NCBI GenBank assembly: GCA_001873105.1
Contig: MNYN01000001.1
Location: 39,899 to 103,898, forward strand
Direction of reading: 5' to 3'
DNA from: Flavobacteriaceae bacterium CG2_30_34_30
GTDB taxonomy: Bacteria > Bacteroidota > Bacteroidia > Flavobacteriales > Flavobacteriaceae
DNA length: 64,000 nucleotides
The translations under genes and the position numbers were made by a program. Below, in pieces: positions 9,102-19,100 of the stretch. Position 1 is the first letter of the stretch, and each line of letters starts with the position of its first letter. The notes beneath the pieces were generated by a model. The model was not told the origin of the DNA. It saw nothing but the letters and a program-made list of their open reading frames with translations, and ran no database searches.

Positions 9102-10034
9102 TTAGTAAAAAAAATTTTTGTTTTTCAAAATAAGTTTTGGGTTTCTGTTTTCATTATATAAACCCCAGTGTTTTTCAGGCTCCATGGCATCATTAGAACC
9201 CTTCCAAGATTCGTCAAATGCTTCAAAAACAAAGGTCAGAATTTTCTCTTGCTCACTCCATTTCATCAAATCTTTTATATAAATTTCCTGTAATTCCTCA
9301 CTTACATTGTGTGGTAGAATACCATTTCCATTTGAGTTTGTTGCCCAACCGGCCTCGGTGATTATTACTGGTTTATGGCAAAATTTTGATGCGACAGCGT
9401 GATAGTTTTGTTGTGTTACTTGAAGTGCATCGTGTATGTTTTTATACTCCCACACGGGATAGGAATGAATGGAAATAAAATCAATTTCAGCGACTAAGGG
9501 CTCTAATTTGTTTAACCACGGCACATAATTTTCACAAAAAGTGACTGGTTGTTTGGCTCCATTTTTTACCATTCGCACATATTTAATGACACTTTCTACA
9601 GAAACATAGTGATCTGTCCACTCCGCACAAGCTTCATTTCCCACAGAAAGTGCACATATTGTTTCAGGATATTGATTTGCAAATGAAATTAACTTATTGA
9701 TTTGTGCCTTATTATATTTTTTATTTTGCTTTAATATTTCTTCTGAATAAACACCGCCCCAGGGACATCCAAAATTATTCATCTCGGCTACAATATAAGC
9801 GCCTAAAAGAACTTTAAAATTCATTTTTTCCTTTTTAATGACTTTTAAAACTGTTTTTGCGTGGAGGTCACAATCATAAATTCTCAAATATTTCCAGTGA
9901 TTTTGAAGTAATTCTAAGTCTTCTTTTACTTCTTGATAAGTGGGGTATTCCCCTCCGGGTTGTTGCCCTTGCCTAAATCCTGAATAGCAAATGGCATTGC
10001 CGGATTGTAATTGTAGAGCCTTATATAAATTCAT
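9102..10034 (-). CDS. GH17 family beta-glucan enzyme, cytoplasmic
   Basis: This 310-residue TIM-barrel protein has no signal peptide, so it is probably cytoplasmic. GH17 hallmarks are SVGNEAC (acid/base Glu near 132), FISIHSYPVWEY (near 180) and ITEAGWAT (nucleophile Glu near 226), and late FEAFDESWKG. GH17 enzymes cleave or transglycosylate beta-1,3-glucans. Its ATG overlaps the upstream GH17 gene's stop by one base (TAATG), which implies translational coupling. It differs clearly from the next GH17, so the two are not a recent duplicate. Confidence 0.9.
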   Translation of the reverse strand: MNLYKALQLQSGNAICYSGFRQGQQPGGEYPTYQEVKEDLELLQNHWKYLRIYDCDLHAKTVLKVIKKEKMNFKVLLGAYIVAEMNNFGCPWGGVYSEEILKQNKKYNKAQINKLISFANQYPETICALSVGNEACAEWTDHYVSVESVIKYVRMVKNGAKQPVTFCENYVPWLNKLEPLVAEIDFISIHSYPVWEYKNIHDALQVTQQNYHAVASKFCHKPVIITEAGWATNSNGNGILPHNVSEELQEIYIKDLMKWSEQEKILTFVFEAFDESWKGSNDAMEPEKHWGLYNENRNPKLILKNKNFFY

Positions 10035-10951
10035 TAAAATTTCATTTTTTCATTTTTATCCCAAATACCCCAATAGGCACCCACATCACCTTCGGCACCC
10101 TCTTTCCAAGATTCATCAAAGGAGGAAAAGTAAAACACTTCAATACCGTTAGCTTGCGCCCAAAGTTGTGTTCTTATAAAATAATTTAAGGCATTCATAT
10201 AGGATGGTGTAGCACCTTTAAAGCCATTGCCTTGACTGGGCCAGCCTGTTTCTGTGATAATGACTCTTTTGCCATTTCCGGCGGCTTTAGCTTGATGATA
10301 CATTTGATTCATATGGTGTAAGGAATACTCAAACGGGCAGCCTTCCCAATAAGGATAACAGTTGGTGAGTATCACATCACATGCCTCAGTAATGCGAGGA
10401 CGTGCTGAAAATTCATAATAAGCATCTACATAGCCCACAGGTATGTTTTTTGGGATGGCATTTTTCACTTGATACAAAAAATCTAGTAGTTCATCTTCAC
10501 TCAAGTCTTTGCGGTACATCACTTCGTTGCCCACCGCTGCAATATCAACAAGTCCTTTGTTAGAGAGTTCAATTAAGCCTTCAATTTCGCGTTTGTTAAT
10601 TTCTGGATTATCACCCAGCCAAGCTCCTACCAGTGTTTTTAAGCCCATTTTTTTGGCAATTTTTGGAATGTTCTCGTTACCATCTGTACAAGAAAAAGAC
10701 CGAACCCAATTAGATACCGGTTGAAGAATTTTCATACGGCGATGCACCTGAGCTTCACTTATGATATCTCCGGGTTGTTGGCCATCTTCATATAAACTGA
10801 AACAAAAACCGTGAATACCACTATTTAAAATTTTATGGAGCAATGCTTTAAGTTCTTTTTCTGAAGATGCTTCAGGAAACTTAATTTCTTTAAACTTTAA
10901 AAGGTATTCGAGCCACCCACCTTCTAAAACTCTTTCTTTTCTGTATGACAT
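10034..10951 (-). CDS. GH17 family beta-glucan enzyme, cytoplasmic
   Basis: This 305-residue protein has no signal peptide. GH17 motifs are AAVGNEVMYR (acid/base near 140), NCYPYWEG (near 195) and ITETGWPSQG (nucleophile near 232), ending FSSFDESWKEG and a GAYWGIWD strand. It closely resembles the GH17 domain fused to the MFS transporter just upstream; both share GLHGICFS/GIHGFCFS, QxPGDxISExQxxxR and PVGYVD(A/V)YYEF. A duplication that left one copy fused and one free is likely. It lies 25 bp from the transporter gene and is coupled to the GH17 gene downstream. Confidence 0.92.
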   Translation of the reverse strand: MSYRKERVLEGGWLEYLLKFKEIKFPEASSEKELKALLHKILNSGIHGFCFSLYEDGQQPGDIISEAQVHRRMKILQPVSNWVRSFSCTDGNENIPKIAKKMGLKTLVGAWLGDNPEINKREIEGLIELSNKGLVDIAAVGNEVMYRKDLSEDELLDFLYQVKNAIPKNIPVGYVDAYYEFSARPRITEACDVILTNCYPYWEGCPFEYSLHHMNQMYHQAKAAGNGKRVIITETGWPSQGNGFKGATPSYMNALNYFIRTQLWAQANGIEVFYFSSFDESWKEGAEGDVGAYWGIWDKNEKMKF

Positions 10952-10976
10952 ACTATGGTTGTTTTTATATTAAATT

Positions 10977-13355
10977 TTAATCTTTTGTAAATTTAAATTT
11001 TTCATGAACGTCCCAAAGACCCCAGGAGGTTCCTGCCCACCCTTCATCGTGTATTTTCCAAGACTCATCAAATGAAGAGAAATAGAATAAGTCTACGTTG
11101 GCGTGATTGGCCCAATGTTGAATATTTATGAAATACTTCATCACATTTGTTTTTGATGGAACAGCTTCTTCTTCCACTTTTCCTTTGCCGGGCCAACCTG
11201 TTTCTGAGATAACTACTTTTTTATTTTGGGCAATTTCTTGTGTTTTTTGATACATTTCCTGAAGGTATAAGCCGGCATAGTCAATTTGCGCACCTTCCCA
11301 AAAAGGATAGCAATTAATCATAACTACTTCACAAACTTCAATAAGTGCCGGGCGGTTATAAAATTCATAATACACATCGACATAACCCACCGGAATATCT
11401 TTCGCTTTGTTTTTTACTTGTTTGATGTAATTGATGAGTTTTTCTTCCTGTTGGTCTCCTCTAAAGAGCACTTCATTACCAACTGAAGCCATATCTATCA
11501 ACCCTTGTTCGATTAAATTTATAAGCGATTGAATTTCTAGATTGTTTTTTTCATCATTTTTACTTATCCAGGCACCCATGAGTATTTTGAAACCCATTTC
11601 TTTGGCAATGGCAGGTATTTTTTCGTGACCGTTTGTACACGAAAAAACCCTCACCCACTCACTATGTGGTTTCAAAACAGCAAGTCGTTTTCTTATTTGT
11701 TTTTCCGAGATAAAGTCGCCGGGATTTTGATTTTCTTGATAAGGACTAAAACAAATTCCGTGCAATCCTTTTTCAAATGTTTCAGTGAAGTGAGCTTGTA
11801 AAAGCTCTGCATCGAGTGAATCTACATCAATGGGTGTGCTGTAGTAGTTTGGAAATCTGTCGAGAACCTCAGCTTTTGTAAAACCTTTTATATTGATTTC
11901 GGGTATAATTCTTGCGGCTCCATATCCTGAAGGTTTTGGTTTTTTTCTTCGGGCTAATTCAGCTTGAATTTCATTGGCTCGCTGCTCGGTTAAATCATAA
12001 TTGCGCATTACAAACATGGCGATGAGGGTTCCCATAATTGGAATACCCGAATAGAAAAGGCGCAACCCAGTTACAGCACCTTCTGTTTGTGATTCTGCAC
12101 CAGGGACAAAGCCCACAGCTGAGATGATGACCCCGCTCAACAAGCCTGCAATGGCAAAACCAAATTTCACCATCCACCAATAGATGGCTCCAAAAATGCC
12201 TTCTCTTCTTTTTCCGGTGTTTAATTCATCTAAATCACAAACATCTGCTGTCATTGACATCATTAGGGTAAATAAACTTCCTATTCCAAAGGAAAAGAAG
12301 GGTAATGCAAAAATAAACATATAAGGTTTGCCGGGAATGAATAAAAACCACAGTAAGATGTATCCAATGATGGAGATTCCTTGCGACCAAAGAAAAGCAT
12401 TTTTTTTGCCCATTATCCGAGACATTTTGGCTACAATGGGAATTACTAAAAACGTTGTAACTACAGCACCCAAACTACCAAAGAGTGTAGGCCAAATGCC
12501 AGCAGCTTCGGCATTTCCATTAAACAAATGATAGACAACAATAAAAAATGAAAAGGCAGCAATGGTGTTAAACGCATTGAAAATAAGAAATGTAGAAATA
12601 CAGAGCTTTCTGAATGGTACTGAAGAAAAAGCTTCTTTAAAACCAATTAGGATTTGTTTAAAACTACTTCCAATAGTTTTGAAGGTAATAGGGGTTAGTG
12701 AGTTATTATTTTTTGTTGACTTGCTTTTAATAAAAAAAGCTGGCATCATCGCTAATATAGTACAACTAACACCCACCCAAATTGCAAGGGTGCGGGTTGC
12801 TGTATCTGCATTTGGAAACCATTCCGGGTCATACATTACTACCCAAAACCAGGGGGCGATAACCCACGCCCACTGGCCAATCCATTGAGCAACGGCCATA
12901 ATGTTTGTACGCTCATGAAAATTATCACTCATTTCATAACCCATTGCCACATAGGGCACACTAAAAATGGTTAAGCCTAAATAAAACACAAAAGACCAAA
13001 GCAAAAAATAATAAAAATTGTAATACATGCCATTTTCACGATACAATTGCCACATGATGATAAAGGAAATGCCCATGAGTATAGAACCAATAAAAACATA
13101 CTGCCGCCTACGTCCCCAAACAGAGCGTGTATTGTCTGAAATAAAGCCCATTATGGGGTCTGTAATGGAATCAAATACTCTGGGTAAGAAAAACAAAATG
13201 CCCCACATCCATCCAGGAAAACCAAGATCTTGTACAAGCACCACCATAAAGATTCCCAATGCCGCCGGAAACATTTGATTTGCTAACATTCCCAAGCCAA
13301 AGGCCACTTTTTGACCAAATGCTACTTTACCGAGATTGCTTACTTGTTTTTCCAT
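10977..13355 (-). CDS. MFS (GPH-type) sugar transporter fused to a C-terminal GH17 domain
   Basis: The protein has 792 residues. About 1-465 form a 12-helix GPH-type cation/sugar symporter (FDSITDPIMGFISDN, then SVWGRRRQYVF). Then comes a basic linker of about 25 residues (ELARRKKPKPSGYG), followed by a complete GH17 barrel (about 490-792) with SVGNEVLFRG near 625 and ISETGWPGKG near 717, both catalytic Glu residues present. With 12 helices the C-terminus is cytoplasmic, so the enzyme would act on substrate as it leaves the transporter. The reading frame is continuous with no sign of a lost stop. It sits 6 bp after the GH30 gene in the same operon. Confidence 0.9.
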   Translation of the reverse strand: MEKQVSNLGKVAFGQKVAFGLGMLANQMFPAALGIFMVVLVQDLGFPGWMWGILFFLPRVFDSITDPIMGFISDNTRSVWGRRRQYVFIGSILMGISFIIMWQLYRENGMYYNFYYFLLWSFVFYLGLTIFSVPYVAMGYEMSDNFHERTNIMAVAQWIGQWAWVIAPWFWVVMYDPEWFPNADTATRTLAIWVGVSCTILAMMPAFFIKSKSTKNNNSLTPITFKTIGSSFKQILIGFKEAFSSVPFRKLCISTFLIFNAFNTIAAFSFFIVVYHLFNGNAEAAGIWPTLFGSLGAVVTTFLVIPIVAKMSRIMGKKNAFLWSQGISIIGYILLWFLFIPGKPYMFIFALPFFSFGIGSLFTLMMSMTADVCDLDELNTGKRREGIFGAIYWWMVKFGFAIAGLLSGVIISAVGFVPGAESQTEGAVTGLRLFYSGIPIMGTLIAMFVMRNYDLTEQRANEIQAELARRKKPKPSGYGAARIIPEINIKGFTKAEVLDRFPNYYSTPIDVDSLDAELLQAHFTETFEKGLHGICFSPYQENQNPGDFISEKQIRKRLAVLKPHSEWVRVFSCTNGHEKIPAIAKEMGFKILMGAWISKNDEKNNLEIQSLINLIEQGLIDMASVGNEVLFRGDQQEEKLINYIKQVKNKAKDIPVGYVDVYYEFYNRPALIEVCEVVMINCYPFWEGAQIDYAGLYLQEMYQKTQEIAQNKKVVISETGWPGKGKVEEEAVPSKTNVMKYFINIQHWANHANVDLFYFSSFDESWKIHDEGWAGTSWGLWDVHEKFKFTKD

Positions 13356-13361
13356 TTCATT

Positions 13362-14888
13362 TTAGTTTGGATTTAGTACAATTGTTTGAAGGGCTTCACC
13401 GTCTATGGCGATTGTTTTAGTAAAATTTTCAAGTTGCAAATTGAAATTTTTAGCTTCTTTTTCCTGATTTAAAAGCACGACTACAAAACTGCCATCGGGG
13501 TTTTGGACAGCAGTAACTAGAAGTGTTGCATCAGTACTTTTCCAACCAATACGTTTTGCACCGGGTCTAATAAATTTGCTGAAATGAACCATGGTGTAAT
13601 ACAAAGGGGTGAAATACACTTCGTTTTTTTCCGGATCTACAATCACTGGAGCAATACACCAGTTTTCAAACCAGTTGGGTCCTCCTTGTTTGTCGAGCAC
13701 CATATTCCAGTCTATCCAGCCGTTTACCCAGTTATTCAAACAGCCTATAATGTCTATCGCATAACGATATACGGGCACATATTTTGGGTGAAGATATTTT
13801 TTATCTTCTGAGGCCCAAGTCCAGCCCCAGTCTGTGGCTTCTTTTTTCCAATACCAGGCATCATCATGCCAAACGGGCACTTGAGCATCAATACATGCCT
13901 CAGTTTGAATTAAATAATCATCATGGGCTTTTTGATGTGCATATTGCAATGCTTCCGGAAATACTTCAAAAGTACTTGCATACCAGTGAATGGCAGTTCC
14001 GTCAATGTATTTTGAGGATGCCTTATCAGCATACATCACATCTACCCATTTTTTGAGTTCATCACGATTTTGATCATAGCCTAAAATTTTTACATTTTCA
14101 AGTCCCTCATATTCCATTTTAGGACCTAAATATTTTTTGACAAAGTCGGTCATTTCTTGTGCTGTGTAGTGCATACTCTCCCAATTGTTTGAGTTGCCCA
14201 AAGGCTCATTTTCCAGGGTAATTCCCCAAATATCGATGCCTTCTGTTTGATAAGCCTGTATGTATTTTGCAAAATACAACGCCCAGCTGTCGTAATATTC
14301 CGGAAGAAGTTTTCCGCCAACCCAGTTGTTGTTGTCCTTCATGTATGGAGGCGCAGTCCAGGGAGAGGAGATGATTTTAAAGCCTTGCGGCGAAATGGCT
14401 TTGGCTTCTAATATCATGGGAATAATGTCATCTCTGTCTGGCTCAATAGAAAATTTTTCCAATTGAAAATCATCAGGGTCATCAGAATAGGCATATTGGC
14501 TTAATGAAAAATCACAGGAGTTAATGTGTGTGCGAGTCAAGGAATAGTTTGCTCCATTTTCACTAAAATAGGCTTCAAGAATTTTAGTTCTGTTTTCTTG
14601 ACTAAGTTGGTTGAGAAGATAGCCTGAGGCCTCGGTAAATGAGCCTCCAAAGCCTAGTATTTCCTGAAATGTTTCTTCAGGGTGAAGGCTGATATTGTTT
14701 TCTGAATTTTTCTGAGGAAATTCTGTAATAATTGCTAAATGATTTCCCGCTGAGGAAGTTTCATAGACTTCTATTTTCATTTTATTTGATTCTTGACAAC
14801 TCACAAAAGATAGCATAATGACAGAAGCCCAAATCAGATTTGGTAATTTACTAAGTGAAAACTGTATGCCATTAATCTTTAAATTCAT
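13362..14888 (-). CDS. GH30 family lipoprotein, probable beta-1,6-glucanase or beta-glucosidase
   Basis: This 508-residue protein has a lipoprotein signal ending in FVSC (Cys near 31). The clan GH-A GH30 core follows: GFGGSFTEASGYLLNQLS near 80, TLENEPLG with the acid/base Glu near 225, and IQTEACID with the nucleophile Glu near 329, then a C-terminal beta domain. GH30 enzymes in laminarin loci remove beta-1,6-linked glucose branches; the subfamily was not determined. It lies 8 bp after the GH17 lipoprotein gene and 6 bp before the transporter gene. It is likely anchored in the periplasm or on the cell surface. Confidence 0.9.
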   Translation of the reverse strand: MNLKINGIQFSLSKLPNLIWASVIMLSFVSCQESNKMKIEVYETSSAGNHLAIITEFPQKNSENNISLHPEETFQEILGFGGSFTEASGYLLNQLSQENRTKILEAYFSENGANYSLTRTHINSCDFSLSQYAYSDDPDDFQLEKFSIEPDRDDIIPMILEAKAISPQGFKIISSPWTAPPYMKDNNNWVGGKLLPEYYDSWALYFAKYIQAYQTEGIDIWGITLENEPLGNSNNWESMHYTAQEMTDFVKKYLGPKMEYEGLENVKILGYDQNRDELKKWVDVMYADKASSKYIDGTAIHWYASTFEVFPEALQYAHQKAHDDYLIQTEACIDAQVPVWHDDAWYWKKEATDWGWTWASEDKKYLHPKYVPVYRYAIDIIGCLNNWVNGWIDWNMVLDKQGGPNWFENWCIAPVIVDPEKNEVYFTPLYYTMVHFSKFIRPGAKRIGWKSTDATLLVTAVQNPDGSFVVVLLNQEKEAKNFNLQLENFTKTIAIDGEALQTIVLNPN

Positions 14889-14896
14889 TTTAGTGG

Positions 14897-16171
14897 TTAA
14901 TTTTTGGAGTATAAAGGAGGAGCTAAGGTTGCTTTAATAATTATAGATTCATCACCGTTTTGGGTTTTTCTAATGAGGTTGCCATTCCTTGTTAGACCTT
15001 CAAAAACTCCTCGATTTACGAGATTCCAGAGGGCATATTTTGCTTGACCATCAACAGTAAATAAACCAAAGTGGTTTTCAGAACCTGCTGGGTTTGCTGC
15101 GTCTTTCCAAGGTTCATCAAAGGCTTCAAAATAAAAACAACTAATGCTGTCTTTTTGGGTCCATTCTCGCATATGCTTATAATAAACTCCCTCTTTGTAT
15201 TCATCGCAAGTTTTGGAGCCACCTGGGCCGAAATACCCATCAGAAGAGCTTGCCCAGCCAGTTTCACCAATATGAACCGGTTTGTCAACACCCAATGATT
15301 TCATATAGTTAATAACAGATTTGTATTGCTTTTGAGCGAAGGATTTAGCGCGTAACATTGCTGCGTCAATTTTTTCTAAATCACTAAGGTTTTCTTCACT
15401 TTCAGGCGTAAACCAAAAATCGGGATTGTAGTGTGTGTCAAGCATAGGGTAGGTATGCATCATGATAAAATCTACTGAGCGTATGAGTTTTTCTAAATCG
15501 GGGACGTGGTATTCTGAATCACCGCCACCCCATGAAGCAAAATTATCTGAGCTAGTAATCCACAATTCCTCCTTTAATTTTCCATTTTTTTTAAGGTCTT
15601 GTAAGTAATTAACCCACTTTAGAATGACTCCCGGCTGCACATAGTAACTTTCTGCCCATTTGACCATGGCTTCATTGCCAACGGCGATTGCTTTTACGAT
15701 ATCTGGGTATTGATTGGCGAGTTCTGCCGCACGCTTTATTTCCCATTCGTTATTTTCGTCTTCTTCTTTGTGATTGGGGTTGGCTTTAAAGGCATCTTTA
15801 CAGTTTATCCACGCACCCACAACGACATACATTTTAAAATTGGGATTTTCCTGTTTTAGTTGGTGTATGGCTTTCAAAACATTTGAAGCGTGAGGCTTGT
15901 GTAATTTATAAGTGCGTAAAAGATGAACGCCCATTGCATGGAGTATTTTCAGGTCTTCTTTTAATTGCTCTACAGTGGGTTCACTATCGTGATTGGCATC
16001 GCGATAACCGCCAAATGAGATGGCTTTAAAGTTTGGATTACCAAAAACTTGTGAAGGACTTAAGCGACTATTTTCATTCATATGTGGGGAGGCATTTTTA
16101 CAAGAAACAGTTATGAGCAGTATTAATATAAAGCCAGAAAGGTTAAATTGTATGTTATTTAATAGTCTCAT
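14897..16171 (-). CDS. GH17 family beta-1,3-glucanase lipoprotein
   Basis: This 424-residue protein has a lipoprotein signal (LILLITVSC, Cys near 25). The GH17 barrel carries AVGNEAMVKW (acid/base Glu near 165), MMHTYPMLDTHYNPD (near 235) and IGETGWASSSDGYFG (nucleophile Glu near 302), ending CFYFEAFDEPWKDA. It is the only exported GH17 of the four here, so it would cut beta-1,3-glucan outside the cytoplasm. The start codon overlaps the phosphorylase stop (ATGA), which shows tight coupling. Its N-terminus (NNIQFNLSGF) resembles that of the following GH30 gene (GIQFSLSKL), hinting at a shared or exchanged signal region. Confidence 0.92.
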   Translation of the reverse strand: MRLLNNIQFNLSGFILILLITVSCKNASPHMNENSRLSPSQVFGNPNFKAISFGGYRDANHDSEPTVEQLKEDLKILHAMGVHLLRTYKLHKPHASNVLKAIHQLKQENPNFKMYVVVGAWINCKDAFKANPNHKEEDENNEWEIKRAAELANQYPDIVKAIAVGNEAMVKWAESYYVQPGVILKWVNYLQDLKKNGKLKEELWITSSDNFASWGGGDSEYHVPDLEKLIRSVDFIMMHTYPMLDTHYNPDFWFTPESEENLSDLEKIDAAMLRAKSFAQKQYKSVINYMKSLGVDKPVHIGETGWASSSDGYFGPGGSKTCDEYKEGVYYKHMREWTQKDSISCFYFEAFDEPWKDAANPAGSENHFGLFTVDGQAKYALWNLVNRGVFEGLTRNGNLIRKTQNGDESIIIKATLAPPLYSKN

Positions 16172-19100
16172 TTTAAATATTTTGAGGTTAAATGCACGTC
16201 AATTTTTACAATTTCACCTGTTCTTTGGAAAACTTTATTGCTGTTTTCATTATTGAGTTGAAGTGAGGTTGGATTTTGCGTTTTCCCGTCAACAAAAGAG
16301 AGTATTAATGCTTCTTTTTCGCTTAGGGTATAAACAATTGGAATTTGACAATAAGTAAAGGCTAATGATCCTGCTGCTAACTCAATTTCTTGTTGGTTTT
16401 GATGAACGTCGATAAAAGAAAACAGAGCAGCCTCTTTTAAAAACTCTTCTTCTTTTCGCAGTAAACAGGGGTAAAAAAGAAGTTTGCCCTCGTATACAAA
16501 AACGCCCAATTCTCCAAATCGGCTAAGAATATCTTCTTTTACCTGTCCAGTCATACCGGGTTGTTGGGCTCCTTTACCGGCTGGCGTGTGCGAGTAAGGG
16601 TCTGTTGGAAAGGCCCCATAGAGTTTGGGTGATTTATGCACACCAATTCCTTCGTTGATTTCATAATAATGTTCAAGGAGTTTGCCAATTACTTCGGGGG
16701 TTTCGTTTTCACGAATGGCCTTCAGGCAACATTCCTGTACCGCTAGTTGCAATTTTGAAACCATATGCCAATAAATAGAGCCTAAACCTTCATAGCCATA
16801 AAAGGTTCCGGAACGTCCGGTAAATTCTTTGTGATTGAAAACCATTTCGAAAAGTTGCAATAATTGAGGGGTTTCTTTTTCAATCAAACGAGAATATTTA
16901 GACTGTTTTAAAGATTCTAAAGTGTGCTTTAATACACGGGCATTGTTAAAATTTCCGTTAAAGTGATAGTTGCCATTAATGTCTTTTTCTACAATTTGTG
17001 TATTACCGTCTTGCATCATTTTGACTAATAACTCAGAACTTTCAACGGTTTCTTTTGGGAGCACATTTTTCTCTAAAAAGGAGGGCAATTCTTTATTAGG
17101 ATATAAAATATAGCTGTATTGGTCTGGTCTAAAGAGCTTACTTTTTTTGAGAGCATTGAGCACCGCTAGGCTTTCTGCTGAAGTTAAATACCCAGCGCTT
17201 AAAGCGGCTACTTGTCCTTCGAGCATTTCATTTAAATATGAAATTTGTATTTCATTTTTATTAGAAATGGTCATTAGGTTGTAAGCGTGGTAGAGGTTGT
17301 CGGGTCTTTTGTTTGCTCTAATAGAGTGATCAATGAAATTTAAGGTGGTTTCTATAAAAGTTTTTAGTTGACTTAGTTCTAACATACTTTTTCTTCCGCT
17401 AAAAGCCTTTTTGTAAATGGTTGTTCTGTAGTTAGAGGCTGATTGACCCACAGCATCAAGAATTATTTTTCTTTCAGAATCTTTAATGCTTCGTTTAAGT
17501 ATATGGTCATGGTCTTTGAGTGTTTTGGCCACTTGATTAAAATAGGAGAGCAATTCATTTGAAATTTCTACTTGAGCGGGTTCAGCATCTGCAACAATTT
17601 TGTTGAAAAAGCTTAAAAAGCGTCTCAAATAGTAAAGTGTTACCATCGACACACCGTTTCCAACCAACGCATTGTTTGCATCGTTCCATTCGGGTCTTTG
17701 GGTGTTGAGCCATATGCCTGCTTCGGGAATAAAATTAGACACTTTAGCAAGAATGGTAGCCAACATTTTTTCGATAAAGTTAACTTTGCAAATAAACAAG
17801 TTTTCATCTCTAAGCAAAAAGCCATCTGCGCCCAATTCTTGTTTTTTGATGTTGAGTTTTTCATCGAGTTCATAATCAAACTCAATAGTGTCTTTGGGGT
17901 TTTTTACGAGGTCTTTATAGGGTTTTATTTTATAAGGAACGTTAGCATAAACAAATAAATCTTTATCAAAAAAACTTTGAAGAATGTCTGGTTTGTGGTT
18001 TTCTAGGGATTCTAAAAATTTTAGTAAATATATTATTTGATGATCTCCCCAATAACCAATATAGGACCAAGGATTGTTTTCTTCAATAACTTCCCAATCA
18101 AAACCATCTTTGGTGATCCGGTAAGGGTTGTAACCGTCAAAAGTGGTGGCGTTAAGAAATTTGTGAATCATACTTTCTATAAACTCTGGAAAAGCGGTAG
18201 ATAAGGCTTCCCAGTTTTGAAAAATATCTCTCCAGTTTCCTTCATAATCTAATATTTTTGATCCATCTATTTCATTACGAGTATTGATGGAAAATTTATT
18301 CCAAGGTCTGCTTGGGTCGCCATGTCTTCTGCTAAATTTGAGGGGCATATACTCTAGACAAAGTCTTCTAAAGTTTTTATCGTCACTCTCAAGTCCTATT
18401 TTTTTTAAGCTAGTTAGGTCAAATATATCTGGAAGTGTTTTTAGAGTTTTTTCAGACGTTTTAAAAACTTTTTTGTTTGCGCTAGACAGGTATTTTTCAA
18501 AATCCCATTTTTCTATTTGATAGTTGTTATCAAAAACACCACCTCTCATTATATTAAACAAGGTATTTGCCATATGTCTAGTATCTCTTGCTTTGTCAGC
18601 AGTTAGTTGCAAGGCATCTGAGGAGGCAATTAGTTTTATTAGTTTTTGGGTTCCTATATTACTATCATCAAGTACATCTTGATAGAGTAGTGAATTGGTT
18701 TTGATTTTGTCAATTAGTGAAGCAATGGCGCTGTGGTTTTGGTTTACATTTGCAATTATCAGCCAGTCTTTTTGTGTGTAAGAGGAGAGGTTTATTTTTT
18801 TGTGAATAAAATAGGCTCCTTTTTCTGCTTTAATGTCGGTTTCTGAAATTAATGTTTTACCTTTTCTAAAATCCTCAAGTTGTAAATTTGAGAGGAGATA
18901 GGTAGGATTTTCTATTCCAATGGACCAAACTATATTTGCTTTTAGTGCTTCACTAGGTTCGGCTTTATCTACAATGATGGCGCTTAAAGCAAAAATACCT
19001 AAACCGCTATTTGCTTCTAACTCAGTTCTTTTATATGCATCAACCAGATTGCTGCTTTGATTTTGCAAATCTGCACTTACGCCATAAGGCATAACATTTT

